From: Aliiroseovarius subalbicans
GTDB taxonomy: Bacteria > Pseudomonadota > Alphaproteobacteria > Rhodobacterales > Rhodobacteraceae
Reading direction: 5' to 3'
Length of the DNA: 64,000 nucleotides
Assembly: GCF_022678625.1 (NCBI RefSeq)
Contig: NZ_JALBYQ010000003.1
Location: 124,001-188,000, forward strand
Under the pieces are notes generated by a model. It made no database searches. It was given only the letters and a program-made list of their open reading frames with translations, and was not told where the DNA came from. The translations under genes were made by a program, and so were the position numbers. This document shows, in pieces, positions 54,024-62,324 of the stretch (positions are counted from its first letter, which is position 1; every line of letters starts with the position of its first letter).

Positions 54024-54842
54024 TCAGATCTCGGCTGCAAGCAAGGCGCGCAACCCGTCCTGATAGGTCGGGTAGCGCAAGACGACGCCCAGGTCTTCCT
54101 TGATCCGGTCGTTTTGCACACGTTTTGATTCCGCATAAAAACTGCGTGCCATGGCGGACATTTCCGCTGTGGCATAATCCTCTTTTGGCGGCAACGGCTG
54201 GCCCAAAAGCGTGGCTGCAAAGCCCAGCACATCTTCAGGTGGGGCAGCCAGGTCATCACAGACATTATAGACCGCGCCCGGACCAGGCCGCGCAATCGAC
54301 GCCGCCAGCACCTGCGCGATGTCATCGACATGGATGCGCGAAAACACCTGACCCGGCTTGATGATCCGCCGCGCCGTACCCGCCCGCACTTTTGCAAACG
54401 GCCCACGCCCAGGGCCATAGATGCCCGCAAGCCGGAAGATGTGCAAAGGCAGCCCCAGGGCGCGCCACCCGGCTTCGGCCGCCACACGGTGGCGCCCACG
54501 CGGGGTTGAGGGGGTTAGGGGCGTTGCCTCATCCACCCAGCCCCCATTGTGGTCACCGTAAACCCCTGTGGTCGACAGATACCCAACCCAGTCGAACGTC
54601 TTGGCCGCGATCTTGTCGCCAAGTGCGCTCAGAACCGGATCCCCGTCAGCCGACGGGGCAATTGAGATCAGCAAGTGCGTGGCGCGCGCCAAGGCATCGG
54701 ACATGTCCGTGCCCGGCCAACGCAAGGTTCCGTCCCGCCCGTTTCGGGTGGTTCCGATGACCTCCCACCCCTGCGCGCTCAGGCGCTCACCCAACGCACG
54801 CGACGTGTAGCCATAACCGAAAATCAGAAGCGTTTTACTCAT
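54024..54842 (-). CDS. NAD(P)-dependent epimerase/SDR family protein (YeeZ-like)
   Basis: A 272-residue extended SDR from the ATG at 54842: LLIFGYGYTSRALGERL replaces the usual G-x-G-x-x-G (GYGYTSR), STTGVYGD and RLAGIYGPGRGPF are present. Similar to the SDR proteins annotated YeeZ. No obvious Y-x3-K pair at the classical spacing, since the motif is STTGVYGDHNG. Cytoplasmic, substrate unknown. Divergent from the methyltransferase gene. Confidence 0.8.
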   Translation of the reverse strand: MSKTLLIFGYGYTSRALGERLSAQGWEVIGTTRNGRDGTLRWPGTDMSDALARATHLLISIAPSADGDPVLSALGDKIAAKTFDWVGYLSTTGVYGDHNGGWVDEATPLTPSTPRGRHRVAAEAGWRALGLPLHIFRLAGIYGPGRGPFAKVRAGTARRIIKPGQVFSRIHVDDIAQVLAASIARPGPGAVYNVCDDLAAPPEDVLGFAATLLGQPLPPKEDYATAEMSAMARSFYAESKRVQNDRIKEDLGVVLRYPTYQDGLRALLAAEI

Positions 54843-54904
54843 AATAGACCCTGTTTTGCCGGAAAGCTCTTGATTTGACTGCGTCCCTGCCGCCTGATGG
54901 CAGC

Positions 54905-55531
54905 ATGACCCAAGATGATGAGCTGAACAACGCCTATGCGTTGAAATCACCCGAGGACAACCGACGCCTCTATGCCCGGTGGGCCGACAGCTATGACAGC
55001 ACCTTCGTGGCCGAGATGGATTATCAACTGCCGTTCCATGCCGCCGATGCCTTCGTGAAGGCGGGTGGACACGGGCCGGTGCTGGATGTCGGGGCGGGCA
55101 CCGGGTTGGTGGGGGAACGATTGACTTCGCAGGGCGTGGGTCCGGTCGATGGCACCGATATTTCCCCGGAAATGCTGGCCGTTGCCGACGAAAAGAAGAC
55201 CTATCGCTCCTTATTTGCCAGCGACATCACCCAGCCGATGGACGTGAAAGACGGCACGTATGCAGGGATCATCAGCGCGGGAACCTTTACCCTTGGCCAT
55301 GTCGGACCAGATGCGTTCGATCAGCTGCTCCGCATCGCCGCCCCCGGCGCGCTGTTTGTGATCACAATTAACGGAGAGCATTTCGAAAGCGAAGGCTTCG
55401 CCGCGAAACTGGCCGCACTGCACAGCCAGATCCATGATCTGAAGCTGGTCCCTGTGCGATACTACGGCGCGAACGCCCAGGGCGATCACGCCAAGGACGA
55501 AGGCAAAATGGCCATTTTCCGCAAGGTTTAA
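54905..55531 (+). CDS. Class I SAM-dependent methyltransferase
   Basis: A 208-residue methyltransferase with motif I VLDVGAGTGLVGERL (about 60-74) and the acidic GTDISPEML after strand 2. Start taken at ATG 54905; the frame is open to a TTG at 54875 and neither has a clear ribosome site. Substrate unknown; small-molecule type. Confidence 0.8.
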   Translation: MTQDDELNNAYALKSPEDNRRLYARWADSYDSTFVAEMDYQLPFHAADAFVKAGGHGPVLDVGAGTGLVGERLTSQGVGPVDGTDISPEMLAVADEKKTYRSLFASDITQPMDVKDGTYAGIISAGTFTLGHVGPDAFDQLLRIAAPGALFVITINGEHFESEGFAAKLAALHSQIHDLKLVPVRYYGANAQGDHAKDEGKMAIFRKV

Positions 55532-55534
55532 GCC

Positions 55535-56317
55535 TTATTCGCCTTTCCAGACCGGGTCACGCTTTTCCGCAAAGGCGCGCGCGCCTTCCAGCTGATCGTC
55601 GCTGTCATACAGCACGTCAACACTGCGCAATTGCCGCTTGGTAATGCGATTCATCGCGTCCTGGAACTTGGCATCCTCAGCGTCGCGCACGATTTCCTTG
55701 ATCGCGGCATAGACCAGAGGCGGACCACTGGCGAGCAGGCGGGCAAGCTCCCAGGCGCGGTCCATCAACTGGTCAGCCGGCAGAATTTCATTCACCAGCC
55801 CCCAGCGGTGCGCCTCGTCGGCATCGAACCAACGCCCTGTCAGCAGAAGCTCCATCGCGATGTGATAGGGAATTCGTTTCGGCAGCTTCACACTGGCCGC
55901 GTCTGCAACGGTGCCCGAGCGGATTTCGGGAAGCGCGAAACTGGCGTGATCGGCCGCAAGGATCATGTCCGCTGACAACGCCAGTTCCAGCCCGCCGCCA
56001 CAGGCAATGCCGTTCACGGCGGCGATCACCGGTTTGTTCAGATCGCGCAGTTCCTGCAACCCACCAAACCCGCCGACACCATAGTCGCCATCCACCGCGT
56101 CCCCGTCAGCAGCCGCTTTCAGGTCCCAGCCGGGGCAAAAGAACTTGTCGCCGCCGCCAGTGATGATCGCCACCCGCAGGTCCGGGTCATCGCGAAAGTC
56201 GCGAAACACCTCGCCCATGCGACGGCTGGTCATCAGGTCAATTGCATTCGCTTTAGGGCGGTCCAGGGTCACATGCAGGATTGCGCCGTCGCGCTTTGTT
56301 TTCACAGGGTCAGTCAT
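55535..56317 (-). CDS. Enoyl-CoA hydratase family protein, carnitinyl-CoA dehydratase-like
   Basis: A 260-residue crotonase. Oxyanion-hole segments GDKFFCPGWDLK and NGIACGGGLELALSADMIL are present with LPEIRSGTVADA downstream (Glu). The sequence looks closest to CaiD-type carnitinyl-CoA dehydratases. With the CoA ligase and acyl-CoA dehydrogenase upstream in the operon, it suggests carnitine/crotonobetaine interconversion, though a generic short-chain enoyl-CoA role remains possible. Overlaps the ligase gene by 8 bases. Confidence 0.8.
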   Translation of the reverse strand: MTDPVKTKRDGAILHVTLDRPKANAIDLMTSRRMGEVFRDFRDDPDLRVAIITGGGDKFFCPGWDLKAAADGDAVDGDYGVGGFGGLQELRDLNKPVIAAVNGIACGGGLELALSADMILAADHASFALPEIRSGTVADAASVKLPKRIPYHIAMELLLTGRWFDADEAHRWGLVNEILPADQLMDRAWELARLLASGPPLVYAAIKEIVRDAEDAKFQDAMNRITKRQLRSVDVLYDSDDQLEGARAFAEKRDPVWKGE

Positions 56318-58322
56318 CGGGGGCCTCTTGGATCAGCGCATCTGCGGCCACCGCGCGGGTGGGGGTACAGATCAGCGGGTTCACTTCAACTTCTTCCACG
56401 CGGGACGCATTGGCAAGAACGTAAGCCTGCACCGCCGCAACCGCGTCCAGAATGCTGGCCAGATCCGCCGCGGGTGCACCGCGGTAGCCTGTCAGCAACT
56501 TCCACATTTTCAGGCGGGTTAGAGCCTGTTTGATCGCCTCAGGCGTCACCGGGACAAGCAACGAGACGCTGTCTTTCAACAGCTCGGTCAATGTGCCCCC
56601 GGCGGCGAGGGTCAACACGAAGCCATGCGCCGGGTCGCGGGTGATGCCGATCAAAAGCTCGGCCACTCCGTCAGCGACCATTTCCTCAACCAAAAAGCGC
56701 TCGGTCGGCATAACGGCTGCGGCTTGCGTGACGTCAGAGGCCGTCCGAAGGCCAAGCGCCACCGCGCCCGCTTCGGTCTTATGCGCGATCCCTTCGCCCT
56801 TCAGCGCGACGGGAAAGCCAACTTTTTCAGCCATCGTTGCCGGGTCAGGGCCGGATCGGCTTTGTGGCACGACAAGCCCGTGATCCGCCAACCGCGCCTT
56901 GGCCGCAGCCTCGGACAGGGTTTCGCCCTGGCGGTCAGCCCCCGGAAGACACAGCGGAACAGGCTCTGGCGCGCGGATCGCGGCGGCTGCCTCTGCGGCC
57001 TGGATGGCTTCATCCAGACCCAAAATTGGCACCACCCCGCCCGCAAGAAGCTGCTGTGATATCTCCTCAGGAAGGAGTTCGGGCAAGGTCGCGACCATGG
57101 CGACATTCGCCCCGGTCCGCGCCTTGGTCGCAATCGCCGCCTGCGTTGCACAAACCCAGTCGCCCGCATCGCAGCGATCGGTGCGCGGATAGTCGACAAC
57201 AAGCATCGTCAGCGCCAGCGTTGGGTCGACAATGGCCGACCAGGCATCGGTCATCGCCTCCGTATCGCGCCAGATATATGTGTGGTAATCCAACGGGTTC
57301 GCCAGGGCGACCATCGGACCAAGCGCTTTGCCGAGCGCCTGCTTTTGGTGCGCGTTTAGCGGTGGAAATTCGACATTTCGCCCATGTGCAGTGTCCGCGG
57401 CCAGGCTTGCCTCCCCCCCGGAACAGGACACAGAGGCCAAGCGGTTTGACGGCAAAGGCCCGGTCACATGCAGCAACTTCAGCGTCTCGATCAGAGTGGG
57501 CAGACTGTGCACGCGGGGAATGCCCAAGCGGTCCAGAAACGCCTGCGCCCCGGCATCCCCACCCGCAAGCGACGCGGTGTGCGACACGGTCGCAGCCTGT
57601 GCCTGCGCGCTGCGCCCAACCTTCAACGCGATCAGCGGCACGCCCTTGTCATACACCTTGCGTGCTAAGGCCTCCCACGCCCGCAAATCGCCGAATCCTT
57701 CGACGTGCAGACCGATGGCCGTGACGCGCGGGTCATCCAATAGGCCGATGGCGATCTCGGCCTGCCCGGTCTGCGCCATGTTTCCGCAGGTTACAGTATA
57801 GGCCAATGGCAGGCCGCGTGCCTGCATGGTCAGGTTGATGGCGATATTTGAGCTTTGGGTAAGGATCGCCACCCCCCGCTCAACCGGTACGACACCGTGT
57901 TGATCGGGCCACAATAGCGCGCCGTCCAGCGCGTTGATGAAGCCATAACAATTGGGACCCAGGATCGGCATGTCGCCAGCGGCGGCTAAAAGCTCGGTCT
58001 GCAGGTCATGGCCCTGTGCGTCCTCGGCTGCGGCCTCGGAGAACCCGCTGGCAAAGCAGACCGCACCGCCCGCGCCCATGTCAGAAAGGACCTGAACCGC
58101 CTCAATCGTCGCGTGGCGATTGATGCCAATGAAGGCCGCGTCTGGCACGCCGGGAAGCGATTCCAGGGTGCGATAGACACCTTCTCCGCCTTTCGGGTGC
58201 ACCCGCCAGACATCGCCGGAGAAGCCCATCTTGTGGCATTGCTTCACGACCTCTCCACACCAGGCACCGCCACCGATGACAACGATGCTGCACGGTCGGA
58301 ACAGTCGGTTGAGCTTACGCAC
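56310..58322 (-). CDS. Acyl-CoA synthetase (NDP/ADP-forming, ACD type)
   Basis: A 670-residue fused ACD: CoA-binding domain (1-130), succinyl-CoA ligase-like domain with the phospho-His segment TVSHTASLAGG (about 240), and a C-terminal ATP-grasp domain (about 470-670). It makes acyl-CoA from the acid with ATP to ADP plus Pi. GTG start at 58322 overlaps the dehydrogenase stop by 8 bases. In this context the acid may be carnitine or gamma-butyrobetaine. Confidence 0.87.
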   Translation of the reverse strand: MRKLNRLFRPCSIVVIGGGAWCGEVVKQCHKMGFSGDVWRVHPKGGEGVYRTLESLPGVPDAAFIGINRHATIEAVQVLSDMGAGGAVCFASGFSEAAAEDAQGHDLQTELLAAAGDMPILGPNCYGFINALDGALLWPDQHGVVPVERGVAILTQSSNIAINLTMQARGLPLAYTVTCGNMAQTGQAEIAIGLLDDPRVTAIGLHVEGFGDLRAWEALARKVYDKGVPLIALKVGRSAQAQAATVSHTASLAGGDAGAQAFLDRLGIPRVHSLPTLIETLKLLHVTGPLPSNRLASVSCSGGEASLAADTAHGRNVEFPPLNAHQKQALGKALGPMVALANPLDYHTYIWRDTEAMTDAWSAIVDPTLALTMLVVDYPRTDRCDAGDWVCATQAAIATKARTGANVAMVATLPELLPEEISQQLLAGGVVPILGLDEAIQAAEAAAAIRAPEPVPLCLPGADRQGETLSEAAAKARLADHGLVVPQSRSGPDPATMAEKVGFPVALKGEGIAHKTEAGAVALGLRTASDVTQAAAVMPTERFLVEEMVADGVAELLIGITRDPAHGFVLTLAAGGTLTELLKDSVSLLVPVTPEAIKQALTRLKMWKLLTGYRGAPAADLASILDAVAAVQAYVLANASRVEEVEVNPLICTPTRAVAADALIQEAPDD

Positions 58323-59475
58323 CGAGCGGCCTCAGAAGGTCACGGGCGATGATGTGGCGCTGGATCTCGCTGGTGCCATCCCAGATCCGTTCCACCCGCG
58401 CGTCGCGCCAGAAACGCTCCAACGGAAAATCGTCCATCAATCCCATACCGCCGTGCACCTGGATCGCAGCGTCGGTCACACGCGCCAGCATCTCGGACGC
58501 ATAGAGCTTGGCCGAGGCGATTTCACGGTTTGAGGGAAGCCCTTTGTCCAGCCGATCAGCGGCGGCAAGGGTCAGAAGATCTGCCGCGTCAATCTCGGTG
58601 ATCATGTCGGCGATCTGGAAACCGATGCCCTGGAATTTGCCAATCGGTTGACCGAATTGTTCACGCTGCGCGGCATAGTCCAGCGCATAGTCGAACACGC
58701 GCCGCGCCCGACCCACGCACATGGTCGCGACGGTGATTCGGGTGGCATAGAGCCAGGTGTTCATCACCTCAAACCCGCCATCGACCTCGCCCAGCACCTG
58801 CGCGTCAGGCAGGCGGCAATCGTCGAACTCCAGGATCATGTTCTTGTAGCCGCGATGCGACACCGACTTGTAGCCATCGCGCACGGTGAAGCCCGGGTGG
58901 CCGCGATCAACCAGAAACGTGGTGATGCGTTTTTTCGGCCCGCGCGGCGTGTGATCTTCGCCGGTGGCCACGAAAACGATGAAGAAATCCGCGTGATCCG
59001 CGCCCGAGATGAAATGCTTGGTGCCATTCAGCACCCAATCGCCACCATCGCGCACGGCGGAACACTTCATGCCGCGCACATCCGACCCGGCACCCGGTTC
59101 CGTCATCGCCAGCGCGTCCATCTTTTCGCCGCGCACGGCAGGCATGAGGTATCGGTCGACCTGATCCCCGTCGCAGGCCATCAGGATATTCTGCGGCCGC
59201 CCGAAAAAGTGGTTCAGCGCCATCGACCCACGTCCAAGCTCACGTTCGACAATGGCGAAATCCATGTGCGACAAGCCCGCACCGCCCACGCTTTCGGGGA
59301 AATTGCAGGCGTAAAATCCAAGGTCCAGCGTCTTTTGCTTGATCTCCTGCGCGATCTCGGCGGGGACTTCGCCGGTTCGTTCCACCAGATCCTCGTGCGG
59401 GTAAATCTCGTTCTCAACAAAGGATCGCACGGTCGCGGCGATCATTTCCTGTTCTTCGGTCAGGCCGTATTGCAT
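58315..59475 (-). CDS. Acyl-CoA dehydrogenase, CaiA-like
   Basis: A 386-residue FAD enzyme with ALAMTEPGAGSDVRGM (about 120), KHFISGADHADFF and the C-terminal VHGGMGLMDDFPLERFWRDAR. In the motif where MCAD/SCAD have the catalytic Glu (YEGT-x-EIQR) this protein has IWDGTSEIQR, with Asp. It may still be active or use another base. First gene of the minus-strand operon; divergent from the GlxA-type regulator. Confidence 0.9.
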   Translation of the reverse strand: MQYGLTEEQEMIAATVRSFVENEIYPHEDLVERTGEVPAEIAQEIKQKTLDLGFYACNFPESVGGAGLSHMDFAIVERELGRGSMALNHFFGRPQNILMACDGDQVDRYLMPAVRGEKMDALAMTEPGAGSDVRGMKCSAVRDGGDWVLNGTKHFISGADHADFFIVFVATGEDHTPRGPKKRITTFLVDRGHPGFTVRDGYKSVSHRGYKNMILEFDDCRLPDAQVLGEVDGGFEVMNTWLYATRITVATMCVGRARRVFDYALDYAAQREQFGQPIGKFQGIGFQIADMITEIDAADLLTLAAADRLDKGLPSNREIASAKLYASEMLARVTDAAIQVHGGMGLMDDFPLERFWRDARVERIWDGTSEIQRHIIARDLLRPLGA

Positions 59476-59551
59476 GGGTCACATCCTGTTTGCGTGTCCG
59501 AACAGGCTGCCGTGACTTGCCCCCCGGTATCATGCAAGGTTAGTAATAATC

Positions 59552-60493
59552 ATGCGATCTTGGGCAAAACAACACGCCGCACCGCAGCAGGTGGATGTGC
59601 TTCTGTTCGACGAATTCTCGGCCCTGTGTCTGGCAAACACGGTCGAGCCCTTGCGCGCGGCCAACGCGCTGGCGGGGCTTGACCTGTATCACTGGCGGTT
59701 CCTGACCCTTGATGGCGGGCCCGCGACGTCCTCCAGCGGGATGCAGGTCACGGCGCATGGGCGGGTGGGCGATTGTCGCGGTGACATGCTGATCGCCATG
59801 CCCAGTTACCGGTTTCAGGACCTCGCCGGCCCCACCGCCCGCTCACTGCGGGCCGCGTCAAAGCGCTGGCACACGATGGCGGGGTTCGACACCGGAAGTT
59901 GGCTGTTGGCCGCCGCCGGGCTGCTGGACGGCGCCCGCGCCACGATCCACTGGGAGGAGTTGGAGCAATTCGCCGAGGCATTTCCCGAGGTTGACGTTAC
60001 CCGCGAACGCCATGTGATCGACGGCAATCGGGTCACATGCTCCGGCGCGCAGGCCGCGTTTGACCTGATGGTGGCCCTGATCGGACAGCGCCAGGGGCAA
60101 GCCTTGCGCCTTGAGGTCGCGACCCTGTTCATGAGCGCCGCCGCCGCCGGGCCGCAGGATGCCCCGCTGGCCCGCAACCGCTCTGTCGCGCGGGCGGTTA
60201 GCGAAATGCAGACCAATCTGGAACACCCGCTGACAATTCGCGAAATCGCCCGACGCGTGGGCCGGTCGCAAAAGGATCTTGAGGCCCGCGTGGCCCAGGA
60301 GCTGGGTGCCACGCCGCAGGCGATCTATCGCCGCCTACGCCTGATCTCGGCGCGCAAACTGGTGTTGGAAAGCGATCTTCCGGTGGCCGAGATTGCCTTG
60401 CGCGCCGGATATCAGGACGCCAGCGCCTTCACCCGGGCCTTTCGCGAAGAGTTCGGCCAAACCCCGCGGCAGATGCGTTTTCCGGTGCGTTAG
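59552..60493 (+). CDS. GlxA/CdhR-type AraC-family transcriptional regulator
   Basis: A 313-residue regulator: DJ-1/PfpI-like N-terminal domain (about 8-190; no Cys at the usual elbow) and a C-terminal AraC HTH (about 215-310; LTIREIARRVGRSQKDLEARV, AEIALRAGYQDASAFTRAFREEFGQTP quoted in parts). CdhR, the carnitine dehydrogenase regulator, is of this type, which fits the divergent operon. TTGCCC, 18 bp, TAGTAA precedes the ATG with no ribosome site, again suggesting a leaderless message. Confidence 0.85.
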   Translation: MRSWAKQHAAPQQVDVLLFDEFSALCLANTVEPLRAANALAGLDLYHWRFLTLDGGPATSSSGMQVTAHGRVGDCRGDMLIAMPSYRFQDLAGPTARSLRAASKRWHTMAGFDTGSWLLAAAGLLDGARATIHWEELEQFAEAFPEVDVTRERHVIDGNRVTCSGAQAAFDLMVALIGQRQGQALRLEVATLFMSAAAAGPQDAPLARNRSVARAVSEMQTNLEHPLTIREIARRVGRSQKDLEARVAQELGATPQAIYRRLRLISARKLVLESDLPVAEIALRAGYQDASAFTRAFREEFGQTPRQMRFPVR

Positions 60494-60496
60494 AGC

Positions 60497-61468
60497 CTAT
60501 TCATACATCTTCTTCTTGCGCGCGCGTGTGGCCTGCGTGGCCTCGGACGAGCCGTCATGGAAGGTGCCAAACCACCGGTCCCAGGGCATTTCCTGATTGC
60601 CATAGTTACACTCGTAAAACCGGTGATGCAGCTGGTGATAAAACGTGCCCAACGCCAACCGCCGCTTGTCGCGGATCAACAGGTCTTCGTAACCCGTGTG
60701 GGTCATCGCAGCCCCCGGCCCCTGATAGAAAACGTGGAAAATCAGATGAATTGGATGGCTGGCCACGACCCAGTGCAGGCACAGGGTGGTCAGGTAAATG
60801 AAATGCTCAACCGGATGCATGGAAAACCCGCTCCACGGTCCGATGTTCACGTTCCGGTGGTGTAGGGAATGCACGCGTTTGTACAGAAACGGCACATGCA
60901 ACAGGCGGTGCACCCAATAGAAATGAAACGCGGACCAGATCGGGATCAGCACCAGAAACGCAACGAACCAGACCGGGTTAGACCCCAGCGTGATCATCGG
61001 CGTATACCCGTTCGCCATCAGCCACATGGTCACGATCTGAAACAGGGTCAGTTGCGCGACACCCGATCCCAACGACCAGAACATGTTGTCATGAACCTGG
61101 TTCTTGAAATTCCACAGTCGGTTGCCCCTCGCCTGATCACGAGGATCGAATTTCAGGGTCTTTCCCTGCCCTTTTCGCATGTAGAAATACAAATGCAGCC
61201 CCCCGGCAGAGGCGATCATGATGCCCATGTTGACCAGCCAGACCTGCAAAACCCAGCCAAAGGCGAAGCTTTGCGCCGTTTCCAGTGACGGATAGAGCAA
61301 ATACCACGCCGCGACGGCCAGGATCAGCAAGATCACACGTTCCGACAGGGTCAGCCAGTTGCGCGCAAACCAGCGGACCAGAAACCCGGGATCGGGCGGC
61401 CATTTGAAGATCGAAGGATCGTCCAACGGCAGCTCCGGGTGGTAATTCCACTCCTTGCTACTGGGCAT
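60497..61468 (-). CDS. Sterol desaturase / fatty acid hydroxylase family protein
   Basis: A 323-residue integral membrane di-iron enzyme from the ATG at 61468. Histidine boxes: HFYWVHRLLH (about 193-202), RVHSLHHR (about 212), and HQLHHRFYECNYG (about 290), on four or so TM helices. Likely hydroxylates or desaturates a lipid in the inner membrane. Overlaps the class II aldolase gene by 11 bases. Confidence 0.87.
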   Translation of the reverse strand: MPSSKEWNYHPELPLDDPSIFKWPPDPGFLVRWFARNWLTLSERVILLILAVAAWYLLYPSLETAQSFAFGWVLQVWLVNMGIMIASAGGLHLYFYMRKGQGKTLKFDPRDQARGNRLWNFKNQVHDNMFWSLGSGVAQLTLFQIVTMWLMANGYTPMITLGSNPVWFVAFLVLIPIWSAFHFYWVHRLLHVPFLYKRVHSLHHRNVNIGPWSGFSMHPVEHFIYLTTLCLHWVVASHPIHLIFHVFYQGPGAAMTHTGYEDLLIRDKRRLALGTFYHQLHHRFYECNYGNQEMPWDRWFGTFHDGSSEATQATRARKKKMYE

Positions 61469-62213
61469 AGTCCGACCCCTCATCGTCCAGGATCGCCTTG
61501 AGCTCGGCCAGATGCCGCACATCCTGCTCTGGATAGCTTTCAAGCTCACGCGCTGTTTTCTCGGCGATGTCGTCGGGCAGCACGCGCAGGGGCTGGCCGG
61601 TTTGCAGCGCGCGGATATAGGTCTCGGCGGCGCGTTCGAAATAATACAGCCGATTGAACGTTTCGGCGACACTTGCACCAGTGACCATGACGCCGTGATT
61701 GCCCATGATCAGGGTCTTTTTCTGCGGGTCGGACAACAGCTCGGCGCAGCGTTCGCCTTCCTCTTCAAACGCCAGCCCGCCGTATTGATCGTCGATCACA
61801 TAGCGGTTGAAGAACGTTGCACAATTCTGGTCGATTGGCGGCAGGCGACTGTCGGCCAGGGACGCCAGAACCGTGGCGTGAATCGAATGCACATGCATGG
61901 CGCAGCGGATGTGCGGACAGCGGCGGTGCAGCGATCCGTGCAGACCCCAGGCCGTCGGGTCCGGCGCATCGGAACCCGCCAACGTTCCCGGGTCATTCGC
62001 ATCGAGAAACAGCAGGTTTGAGGCTCTAACCCTGCTGAAATGCACCTGGTTCGGATTCATCAGGAACTGTGTCCCATCATCATTCACGGCCAGTGAAAAG
62101 TGGTTGGCCACGCCTTCGTGCATGTTCAGTCGCGCGGTCCAGCGAAACGCGGCGGCCATGTCCACGCGCTCTTGCCAATGGTTCATGTTCGGTTGCAGGT
62201 CGGTAACGCTCAT
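61458..62213 (-). CDS. Class II aldolase/adducin family protein
   Basis: A 251-residue protein from the ATG at 62213, which has AAGGAG 8 bases upstream. Zn-binding CAMHVHSIHATVL (about 104) and MGNHGVMVTG (about 170), and VANHFSLAV near the start. Members act as aldolases, epimerases or decarboxylases on sugar phosphates. No clear link to the co-transcribed desaturase-family gene. Confidence 0.87.
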   Translation of the reverse strand: MSVTDLQPNMNHWQERVDMAAAFRWTARLNMHEGVANHFSLAVNDDGTQFLMNPNQVHFSRVRASNLLFLDANDPGTLAGSDAPDPTAWGLHGSLHRRCPHIRCAMHVHSIHATVLASLADSRLPPIDQNCATFFNRYVIDDQYGGLAFEEEGERCAELLSDPQKKTLIMGNHGVMVTGASVAETFNRLYYFERAAETYIRALQTGQPLRVLPDDIAEKTARELESYPEQDVRHLAELKAILDDEGSDYAQ

Positions 62214-62249
62214 GTGCAATCTCCTTGTTGTCACAAGTTGGGCACGACG

Positions 62250-62279
62250 ATCGCGACAGGGCTATCACAATCGCGACAG
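62250..62279. promoter_or_regulatory. Tandem ATCGCGACAG repeat in a divergent promoter
   Basis: ATCGCGACAG at 62250-62259 and again at 62270-62279, 20 bp apart (about two turns), each with a TCGCGA core palindrome. They lie in the 110-bp gap between the aldolase-like gene and ade; likely an operator. Confidence 0.5.
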
Positions 62280-62308
62280 AGTTTCGGGCTTGCGCAAGAC
62301 TGGGAAAT

Positions 62309-62324
62309 TTGAACAATTGGTCCA
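62309..62324. promoter_or_regulatory. RutR-like palindrome at the ade start
   Basis: TTGAACAATTGGTCCA matches the RutR consensus at 12 of 14 specified positions and ends at the A of the ade start codon. A regulator bound here would block ade transcription or initiation. Confidence 0.35.
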
